The notes below the pieces were generated by a model. It had not been told where the DNA came from. It saw only the letters and a list, made by a program, of their open reading frames with translations, and searched no databases. From Bacteroidales bacterium (GTDB lineage Bacteria; Bacteroidota; Bacteroidia; Bacteroidales; UBA932): a stretch of DNA of 6,713 bases. Location: assembly GCA_024401915.1 (NCBI GenBank), contig JAKSKA010000079.1, positions 1 to 6,713 on the forward strand, in the 5' to 3' direction. The position numbers and the translations under genes are program-made. Shown here one piece after another: positions 1 to 6,068 of this stretch. Within the stretch, counting starts at the first letter, position 1. Each line of letters begins with the position of its first letter.

Positions 1-1
1 G

Positions 2-1441
2 GAGACCGTCCTGTCACTGTTCCGCAGGGCCGCAAAACAGTATCCCGACAACACAGCCGCCGTCTTCCGTGACAAGGAATACAGCTACAGGGAACTGGAC
101 GAACTCACCGACCGCATCGGCGGGCTCATATACGAAAAGGTCAAGGACTGCGGCAAGGAAGAGCCTGTCGTATCGATGCTCATACCGAGGAACGAATACA
201 TCTTCATCCTCCCCCTCGCCGCAATGAAGGCAGGCTGCGCATACCAGCCCCTCGACCCCACCTACCCGCAGGAGCGCCTCAACTTCATGGTGAAGGACGC
301 AGACGCCGCCCTGCTCATCGCAGACCCGGAGCTCCGATCCATCATCAGCGGATACGAAGGCCCCGTCGTGCTCACCAGCGGGCTGGAGGGCATCGAAGGC
401 AAGGCCGCACCGGAAGCGAAGCTCACGCCGGAGAGCCTGTTCATCCTGCTCTACACCTCGGGATCCACGGGCGTGCCCAAGGGCGTGATGCTCGAACACC
501 AGAACCTCGTCGCCTTCATAAAGTGGTACCGCCGCTACTACAGCCTCGACAGTACGCACAGGGTCGCCGCATACGCATCCTTCGGCTTCGACGCCAATAT
601 GATGGACCTGTACCCGGCACTCACGACCGGCGCAGCGGTACACATCATCGCGGAAGACATCAGGCTCGACCTCGACGCCCTGAACGAGTATTTCGAGGCA
701 AACGGCATCACCCACAGCTTCATCACGACCCAGGTGGGCGTCCAGTTCCTCCTGAACACGGACAACCACAGCCTCAAGCACCTGAGCGTCGGAGGAGAGA
801 AGCTCGTCAGCGTGAGCCCGGCAGAGAACTACACGTTCCACAACGGCTACGGCCCCACGGAATGCACCATCTTCCCCACCACCCTGACCGTACTCAAAAA
901 GGAGCAGAACATCCCCATAGGCAGGCCCACAGACCTTCTCGAATGCTATGTGATGGACAGCAGTCTCAACCGACTCCCAATCGGAGCGGCAGGAGAGCTC
1001 ATCATTGTCGGCAGTCAGGTCGGACGCGGCTACCTGAACCAGCCGGAGAAGACCGCTGAAGCATTCTTCACGCTGTACGGCAAGCGCGCCTACCACAGCG
1101 GCGACATCGTCCGCTACCGCGCCGACGGCAACATCGAGTTCGTGGGACGCAAGGACGGCCAGGTCAAGGTGCGCGGTTTCCGTGTCGAACTGAAGGAAAT
1201 CGAAGCCGTGATACGCGAATTCGACGGCATCAGCGACGTCACCGTCCAGGCCTTCGACGACCCGGCCGGCGGCAAGTTCATCGCCGCATACGTCGTGAGC
1301 GACAGCGAAGTGGACACAAAGGCCCTGGGAGCATTCATACTCGAGCGCAAGCCGCCCTATATGGTGCCGGCAGTCACTATGCAGATCGAGCGCATCCCCC
1401 TGAACGTCAACCAGAAGGTGGACAGGAAAGCGCTCCCGAAG
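2..1441 (+). other. Adenylation domain A1 of the NRPS
   Basis: It activates the first amino acid as an aminoacyl-AMP and loads it on T1. Visible core motifs are YSYREL near residue 28, MKAGCAYQPLDPTYP (A2-type), YTSGSTGVPKG (A3, residues 151-161, nt 452-484), FDAN with the Asp that binds the alpha-amino group (residue 197, nt 590-592), NGYGPTE (A5, nt 842-862), YHSGD (A7, where YRTGD is usual), GRKDGQVKVRGFRVEL (A8) and the A10 lysine in NQKVDR (residue 472, nt 1415-1417). My hand alignment to PheA gives the pocket code D-A-M-F-S-G-G-I-F-K. It resembles the GrsB valine code D-A-F-W-I-G-G-T-F-K in part, so a hydrophobic, perhaps branched aliphatic residue is a weak guess. The Asp is intact, so the substrate should be an alpha-amino acid. 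The extreme N-terminus is cut by the window edge. Confidence 0.93.
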
Positions 1442-4400
1442 CCGGAGCTCGAAAACGCCACGTCAGCGGAAAGCGCCCAGGCCGCACCCCTCAACGCACT
1501 CGAAACCGAACTCAAATCGATCATATCGTCCGTCATCAGCACCGACAGGTTCTCCATCACGGACATACTCGGATACATAGGACTCACGTCCATCTCAAGC
1601 ATCAGGCTCGCAACCCTGATATACAAGAGGTTCGGCGTCAAGCTGTCCTCGAAGGACCTCGCAAGGACCGGCACGCTGCAGAGCATCGAGAACGAGATCC
1701 TCGACGTCTGGATGAAAGGAGGCGCACCGGCACCGGCCCCGGCCAAAGCCGCGAAGTCCGGCGTATCGGCACATCTCACCTTCCCCCAGCAGGGCGTCTA
1801 TATGGACTGCCAGATGAATCCTCAGAGCACGATGTACAACATCCCCAAGATGCTCCAGTTCCCCTGCGGGACGGACACCGGGAGCCTGGGCGCGGCTGTG
1901 AAGAAAGTTCTCCTCAGCCATCCGGCACTGTTCTGCAGGTTCATACAGGGCGACAACGGCGTCGTGATGCAGGCAAGCGGCGGCAGCACCTTCGAAGTGC
2001 CGTCCACGACTATGGACAAGGCCGGACTCGGGCAGTACAGCCAGGATTTCGTCCGTCCCTTCGACCTGGAGCACGATGACCTCGTCAGGGCGGAGATTGT
2101 CAGCGTGGAGGGCGAAGGCGTCTACCTGCTGCTGGATATGCACCATCTCGTCTCCGACGGAAGTTCGCTCGACCTCGTCATCAGGCAGATCCTGGACGTG
2201 ATGGACGGAAAGGAAATCGAGAAGGAAAGCCTCTCCTACCTGGATTTCGCCACGGAGCAGAATGAAAAAGCAGCACAGGGCGGACTGGCTGAAAGCAAGG
2301 CCTTCTACGACAAGATGTTCGAGAAATACGAGTCAGCTGCAAACGTTCCGGAGGACAGGACATCCACGGAAGAAGGACTGCCACAGCACGCGGTCACCCC
2401 GATCCCGGAAGCGCTCCTGAAGCTGAAACTGCCCGCAGGCGTGACCCAGGCCCACTTCTGGTTCGCCGCCTTCAACTATGCCCTCTCGCGCTTCGCGAAC
2501 ACGAAGGACGTCTATTCCGCCTTCATCAGCGGCGGACGACGCGACATCAGGATAGCCGACACGGTCGGAATGTTCGTCAACACCCTGCCCTGCGCCGTCC
2601 ACATAGGCGAGCAGACAGTCGGGGAATTCATCAGCGAAGCCGGCTCCGCATTCGAGGACAGCCTCGACCACGAGAACTACCCGTTCGCCCGCATCGCATC
2701 GGACTACGACTTCAAGGGCTGCGCAAGCTTCGCCTACCAGCTCGGCCTTATGAGCAGCCATACATCAGGAGGCAGCGAGGTCAAGATCAGCACGATGTCA
2801 CTCTCCAGAGTCAAGATCCCCTTCAGCATCTACATCCAGAACTACAAGGGTGTTCCCAGCGTCGATGCCGAATACGACGACTCGAAGTACTCCAGGGAAC
2901 TTGCGCTCCACTTCACCGAAAGCATAGTCGCCACCGCAGAGCATTTCGCCGCCGATATGGACGCCAGGCTGAAGCTGACGAGCATAATGAGCGAGCGCCA
3001 GAGGCTCGAGGTGGAAGGGATGCACAGCGTGAACGAAGATATGACCTTCCCCGTCCGCACCTTCCACGAAGGCATAGAGCGCTGGGCGGAGAAGACGCCC
3101 GACGCCCTCGCCCTGATGGCCTGCGACCGCGATATGACCTACAGGGAATACAACTCTGAGGCCAACCGCATCGCCCGTGCACTGATGGACCGCGGACTGA
3201 AGAAGGGCGACCGCGTGGTGCTCCTCCTCCCCCGCCGCAGCTATTACCTCACATCGATGTTCGCCGTGATGAAGTGCGGCGGAGCATTCATCCCTATGGA
3301 TCCGGAATACCCCGCAGACCGCATAGAATACATTCTCGACGATTCCGAGGGCCGTTTCGTGATCACGACGGCGGACAGAACCGCCAACTATCCCGGACGC
3401 GCGATCGACATCAAGGAGCTGCTGGAGGAAGCTGCAAAGCTGCCGGACGGCAACCTGGACGTCAAGGTCGATCCCCACGACCTCGCATACCTTATATATA
3501 CAAGCGGCTCCACCGGCAGGCCCAAGGGCGTGATGATCGAGCACCTCGGCGCCGCATCGTTCCTCACCTTCTACAAGAGCGACACCAACTTCGGTTCGGA
3601 CAGCAACGCCAACCGCTTCGGACTCTGCCAATCCACCGTTTCCTTCGACCTGTCGGTCGGAGAGATCGGCGTGCAGGTCTTCAACGGCGACACTGTCGTC
3701 TTCGCCAACGAGGATGAGATAATGAGCCCTGTGGAGATGGTGAAACTATGCCGCCGCACGGGCGCACAGACCATCAGCGGCACACCGTCCCGACTCGCAG
3801 TCAACCTCGAGTTCGGCGAATACTACAAGCTCATCAAGGAACAGATGAAATGCGTCGTGACCGGCGGCGAGAAGCTTCCGGGAGCCCTTCTCGAAGAGCT
3901 CGAGAAGATGGACGTCTACATCATCAACACCTACGGCCCCACCGAGACGACGATGGGCAGCAGCGCAGGCGTGCTCAACGGAACCCGCGAGATCCACGTC
4001 GGCAAGCCCTTCACGAACTACACCTACCAGGTGCTCGACTCCGACCGCAACGAACTGCCTGTCGGCGTTATGGGCGAGCTCTGCATCGGAGGCATAGGCC
4101 TGGCGCGCGGCTACAACAATATGCCCGAGCGCACCGCCGAGACCTTCATCGAATGGCAGGGCAAGCGCATCTACCGCACCGGAGACTACGCAATGTGGAC
4201 GAAGGACGGCAACATCATCATAATGGGCCGCACCGACAACCAGGTGAAGCTCAACGGACTGCGCATCGAACTCGGAGAAATCGAGACCGTGATGGCCCAG
4301 CAGCCCGGTATGCGCCAGTGCGTCGCCATCATCAAGAAGCTCGGCAGCATCGACAAGCTCATAGCCTACTACACCGTCGACGAGAGCGTCGCCGGCATAC

Positions 4401-6046
4401 CCGTCCAGGAATATGAAGACCGGATGAGGGAGGATATGTCCACGCGGCTCACACCCTATATGGTCCCGGGCATCTTCGTGCGTCTCGACGAGATGCCGCT
4501 GACGCCTGTCGGCAAGACGGACGTGAAGCGTCTCCCGATGCCCGAACTCCGGAGCGGAGGCTACAGCGCGCCGAAGAACGACGTCGAGAAGACCTTCTGC
4601 GACATCTTCAGCAAGATACTCAACATCAAGCAGGTCGGCGCCGACGACAACTTCTTCGAACTCGGAGGCACATCCCTTGTCGCTATGCAGCTCATAGCCG
4701 AGGCTACCAAGTCCGGCTTCACGCTGGTCTACAAGAGCGTCTTCGACAACGCGACGCCAAGGCTGCTCGCAAGGTTGCTGAAGCCCGAGCTCTACAGCGA
4801 CGAAGGAGTGCGCAGCAACCTGCCGCTCATCGAAGAGATAGAGGACTACGACTACAGCCAGCTCGACGACCTGCTCGCGGCCAACAACATCGGCAGCTTC
4901 CGCAGCGGCAAGTGCCACGAGCGCATCGGAGACGTGCTGCTCACCGGCGCCACAGGCTTCCTGGGCATCCACGTGCTCCAGAACCTCATCGAGAGGGAGG
5001 ACGTGGACCACATATACTGCCTGGTGCGCGGAGGCAGGTCCATCACGGCCGAAAGCCGCGTACGCACCCTGCTGTTCTACTATTTCGCCACGAAATACGA
5101 AGAGGACTTCAAGGACCGCATAAGGATCATCGAAGGCGACGTGACGAGCTCGGAAGCCTTCGACAAGTTCGACGCCCACATCGACCTCGTCATCAACTGC
5201 GCTGCCAACGTCAAGCCTCTCTCGGCAGGCACCGACATCGAGGACATCAAAATCAAGGGCTGCCAGAACTGCATAGACCTCTGCCTGCGCACGGGCGCAC
5301 GCTTCATCCAGACCTCGACCGGCAGCATAGCCGGCATCAGGGTCAGCGACTCCCCCGTCCCGCCCATCATCTTCACCGAGCGCGACCTCTACCACGGCCA
5401 GGAGCTCGCATCCAAATACACCGCCTCGAAGTTCCTCGCCGAACGCGCGGTCCTGGATGCTGTGAAGAACCGTGGCCTGAAGGGCAAGATAATGCGTCTG
5501 GGCAACCTCTCGGCCCGTTCTACGGACGGAGAGTTCCAGATAAACTTCCGCAGCAACAACGCTATGGCAGCCCTGAAGGCATACCAGACCCTGGGCTGCG
5601 TACCCTACGAGAAGGACTGCGCATACTCGGAATTCTCCCCCATCAACGAAGTCGCCGACGCGATAGTGCGCCTCAGCCTCACCCCTGACGAGTGTACCGT
5701 ATTCCAGCCCGGCAACGTCCACTGGCCGCCGTACGGAGACACCATCGACTGTATGAACCGCATCGGCATCCACATCGAGAGAGTGGAGAACGAAGAGTTC
5801 CAGCGCCGCCTCAGCGAAGCTATGCAGGACCCCGAAAAATCGGAGCTCGTCCAGAGCCTCGTCGCCTACAAGTCGGAGAACGACGGCCGCTTCCGCGTAG
5901 GAAACGGCTGGGACACAAAGGCTTACACGGCACAGGTACTGCTCAGGCTCGGATTCAGGTGGACATTCACAACTTGGGACTACATCGAGAACTACCTGCG
6001 CTGCCTGCAGGGGCTCGGCGTATTTGACAACGATTTCAAACGTTAA
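2..6046 (+). CDS. Dimodular NRPS A-T-C-A-T-R with terminal thioester reductase (5' partial)
   Basis: This is a multimodular peptide synthetase that should build an enzyme-bound dipeptide and release it reductively as an aldehyde or alcohol. The frame is open from base 2 and ends at TAA 6044-6046, giving 2014 residues. Numbering here takes the codon at 2-4 as residue 1. Domain order is A1 (1-480), T1 (497-571), C (591-993), A2 (1015-1516), T2 (1524-1593), R (1640-2014). The true start lies upstream: residues 1-58 already match the N-terminal part of an adenylation domain (YSYREL, A1-type core motif), so the first in-window ATG (176) is internal. An upstream condensation or other domain cannot be excluded. 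There is no thioesterase or epimerase domain. The architecture equals AusA (aureusimine synthetase) and gut dipeptide-aldehyde NRPSs, though I assign no gene name because the substrates are unknown. It is probably cytosolic, since I see no signal peptide or membrane segment in the part visible. Both carrier domains need a phosphopantetheinyl transferase, which is not in the window. Confidence 0.96.
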   Translation, partial: ETVLSLFRRAAKQYPDNTAAVFRDKEYSYRELDELTDRIGGLIYEKVKDCGKEEPVVSMLIPRNEYIFILPLAAMKAGCAYQPLDPTYPQERLNFMVKDADAALLIADPELRSIISGYEGPVVLTSGLEGIEGKAAPEAKLTPESLFILLYTSGSTGVPKGVMLEHQNLVAFIKWYRRYYSLDSTHRVAAYASFGFDANMMDLYPALTTGAAVHIIAEDIRLDLDALNEYFEANGITHSFITTQVGVQFLLNTDNHSLKHLSVGGEKLVSVSPAENYTFHNGYGPTECTIFPTTLTVLKKEQNIPIGRPTDLLECYVMDSSLNRLPIGAAGELIIVGSQVGRGYLNQPEKTAEAFFTLYGKRAYHSGDIVRYRADGNIEFVGRKDGQVKVRGFRVELKEIEAVIREFDGISDVTVQAFDDPAGGKFIAAYVVSDSEVDTKALGAFILERKPPYMVPAVTMQIERIPLNVNQKVDRKALPKPELENATSAESAQAAPLNALETELKSIISSVISTDRFSITDILGYIGLTSISSIRLATLIYKRFGVKLSSKDLARTGTLQSIENEILDVWMKGGAPAPAPAKAAKSGVSAHLTFPQQGVYMDCQMNPQSTMYNIPKMLQFPCGTDTGSLGAAVKKVLLSHPALFCRFIQGDNGVVMQASGGSTFEVPSTTMDKAGLGQYSQDFVRPFDLEHDDLVRAEIVSVEGEGVYLLLDMHHLVSDGSSLDLVIRQILDVMDGKEIEKESLSYLDFATEQNEKAAQGGLAESKAFYDKMFEKYESAANVPEDRTSTEEGLPQHAVTPIPEALLKLKLPAGVTQAHFWFAAFNYALSRFANTKDVYSAFISGGRRDIRIADTVGMFVNTLPCAVHIGEQTVGEFISEAGSAFEDSLDHENYPFARIASDYDFKGCASFAYQLGLMSSHTSGGSEVKISTMSLSRVKIPFSIYIQNYKGVPSVDAEYDDSKYSRELALHFTESIVATAEHFAADMDARLKLTSIMSERQRLEVEGMHSVNEDMTFPVRTFHEGIERWAEKTPDALALMACDRDMTYREYNSEANRIARALMDRGLKKGDRVVLLLPRRSYYLTSMFAVMKCGGAFIPMDPEYPADRIEYILDDSEGRFVITTADRTANYPGRAIDIKELLEEAAKLPDGNLDVKVDPHDLAYLIYTSGSTGRPKGVMIEHLGAASFLTFYKSDTNFGSDSNANRFGLCQSTVSFDLSVGEIGVQVFNGDTVVFANEDEIMSPVEMVKLCRRTGAQTISGTPSRLAVNLEFGEYYKLIKEQMKCVVTGGEKLPGALLEELEKMDVYIINTYGPTETTMGSSAGVLNGTREIHVGKPFTNYTYQVLDSDRNELPVGVMGELCIGGIGLARGYNNMPERTAETFIEWQGKRIYRTGDYAMWTKDGNIIIMGRTDNQVKLNGLRIELGEIETVMAQQPGMRQCVAIIKKLGSIDKLIAYYTVDESVAGIPVQEYEDRMREDMSTRLTPYMVPGIFVRLDEMPLTPVGKTDVKRLPMPELRSGGYSAPKNDVEKTFCDIFSKILNIKQVGADDNFFELGGTSLVAMQLIAEATKSGFTLVYKSVFDNATPRLLARLLKPELYSDEGVRSNLPLIEEIEDYDYSQLDDLLAANNIGSFRSGKCHERIGDVLLTGATGFLGIHVLQNLIEREDVDHIYCLVRGGRSITAESRVRTLLFYYFATKYEEDFKDRIRIIEGDVTSSEAFDKFDAHIDLVINCAANVKPLSAGTDIEDIKIKGCQNCIDLCLRTGARFIQTSTGSIAGIRVSDSPVPPIIFTERDLYHGQELASKYTASKFLAERAVLDAVKNRGLKGKIMRLGNLSARSTDGEFQINFRSNNAMAALKAYQTLGCVPYEKDCAYSEFSPINEVADAIVRLSLTPDECTVFQPGNVHWPPYGDTIDCMNRIGIHIERVENEEFQRRLSEAMQDPEKSELVQSLVAYKSENDGRFRVGNGWDTKAYTAQVLLRLGFRWTFTTWDYIENYLRCLQGLGVFDNDFKR
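1490..1714 (+). other. Peptidyl carrier domain T1
   Basis: This carrier holds the first amino acid on a phosphopantetheine arm for use by the C domain. It sits between the A1 tail and the Ala/Pro linker and has the expected length of about 75 residues and helical pattern. The attachment serine is most likely Ser530 (nt 1589-1591) in IGLTSISSIRL. The motif is divergent: the usual D-x-FF-x-LGG-x-S is replaced by SITDILGYIGLTS, with Leu for the second Gly and no FF pair. T2 in the same protein is canonical. Similar LGLTS-type carriers occur in functional synthetases, so I regard T1 as active. Confidence 0.85.
1718..1762 (+). other. Ala/Pro-rich interdomain linker T1-C
   Basis: Residues 573-587 read as a short low-complexity stretch, GGAPAPAPAKAAKSG, between the T1 carrier and the first conserved segment of the C domain. 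Such Ala/Pro linkers are usually extended and flexible, and here it probably lets T1 shuttle between A1 and the donor side of C. It marks a clean domain boundary. Confidence 0.75.
1772..2980 (+). other. Condensation domain C (probably LCL type)
   Basis: It forms the peptide bond between the T1-bound donor and the T2-bound acceptor. The catalytic motif is HHLVSDG (residues 714-720, nt 2141-2161), with His715 as the second, catalytic His. Further signatures are LSHPALFCRF (C2-like), RPFDLEHDDLVRAEIV just before the His motif, SYLDFATEQ (C4-like), VGMFVNTLP (C5, residues 855-863, nt 2564-2590) and HENYPFARI (C6-like). No epimerase domain precedes it and the His motif is followed by SS, so an LCL domain joining two L-residues is the simplest reading. 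A dual or heterocyclisation domain is unlikely because the motif is HHxxxDG and not DxxxxD. Confidence 0.92.
3044..4549 (+). other. Adenylation domain A2 of the NRPS
   Basis: It activates the second amino acid and loads T2, and this residue becomes the C-terminal aldehyde carbon after release. Motifs seen are MTYREYN, MKCGGAFIPMDPEYP, YTSGSTGRPKG (residues 1166-1176, nt 3497-3529), FDLS with the alpha-amino-binding Asp1216 (nt 3647-3649), NTYGPTE (residues 1309-1315, nt 3926-3946), YRTGD, GRTDNQVKLNGLRIEL, and the A10 Lys1505 (nt 4514-4516) in VGKTDVKRLP. The pocket code from hand alignment to PheA is D-L-G-S-V-G-T-M-G-K. The D-L-x-x-V-G-x-x-G-K frame recalls Asp/Asn-type codes, but two variable positions differ, so the substrate is only tentatively a polar or small residue. 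A1 and A2 are clearly diverged and not a recent duplication. Confidence 0.95.
4571..4780 (+). other. Peptidyl carrier domain T2
   Basis: This carrier holds amino acid 2 and then the dipeptide, presenting it to the reductase. It shows a fully canonical phosphopantetheine site, DNFFELGGTSL, at residues 1549-1559 with attachment Ser1558 (nt 4673-4675). It is followed by the usual carrier helices (VYKSVFDNATP). A linker containing EDYDYSQLDDLL joins it to the reductase domain. Confidence 0.95.
4919..6043 (+). other. Terminal thioester reductase domain R (NAD-binding, extended SDR)
   Basis: It releases the T2-bound dipeptide by NAD(P)H-dependent reduction of the thioester, giving an aldehyde or, after a second reduction, an alcohol. 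The Rossmann dinucleotide motif is LLTGATGFLG (GATGFLG at residues 1649-1655, nt 4946-4966). The extended-SDR catalytic triad is visible as Thr1773 in QTSTGS (nt 5318-5320) and Tyr1806 and Lys1810 in YTASK (nt 5417-5431). CLVRGG and VINCAANV are further family signatures, as in Lys2, carboxylic acid reductases and AusA-type R domains. The C-terminal segment (WDTKAYTAQVLLRLGF, then DYIENYL) is complete and ends at the natural stop. The sequence does not show whether reduction stops after two electrons. Confidence 0.95.
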
Positions 6047-6068
6047 TCGATATATTATGGAATCGATT
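6045..6068 (+). promoter_or_regulatory. Candidate hairpin over the NRPS stop / next-gene start
   Basis: The arm AATCGAT (6045-6051) is the exact reverse complement of ATCGATT (6062-6068), giving a 7-bp stem with a 10-nt loop (6052-6061). The NRPS stop TAA (6044-6046) runs into the left arm and the start codon of the next gene (6057-6059) sits in the loop. There is no Shine-Dalgarno-like GGAGG before that start. It is inferred that such a structure could couple translation of the second gene to termination of the first. The stem is AT-rich and short, so it could be fortuitous. It is not a rho-independent terminator, as no U-tract follows. Confidence 0.35.

Noticed and set aside
176..178. ATG as the start of the NRPS gene
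   Set aside because: Adenylation-domain homology continues in frame upstream to base 2, so this Met is internal and the gene starts outside the window.
14..1096. 360-codon open frame on the - strand opposite A1
   Set aside because: Same compositional artefact. No family motif, and the + strand holds a conserved adenylation domain throughout.
2798..3631. 277-codon open frame on the - strand
   Set aside because: Antisense to the C-A2 junction. The translation shows no domain or plausible start signal.
4912..5688. 258-codon + strand frame overlapping the reductase
   Set aside because: Arg/His/Pro-rich frame-shifted reading of the R domain, with no independent evidence. The same applies to 523-1059 and 3748-4416.
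3746..5773. 675-codon open frame on the - strand
   Set aside because: It lies wholly opposite A2-T2-R, whose motifs are all intact. Its translation is Val/Ala/Asp/Glu/His-rich with no recognisable domain, a usual shadow of C-ending codons.
6021..6032. Bacteroidota-like promoter element (TATTTG) before the second gene
   Set aside because: It is inside the end of the NRPS coding sequence, has no clear -33 partner at the right spacing, and the 10-bp gene gap argues for one transcript.
6047..6056. Terminator between the two genes
   Set aside because: The gap is only 10 bp and the nearby stem is AT-rich without a following T-tract.
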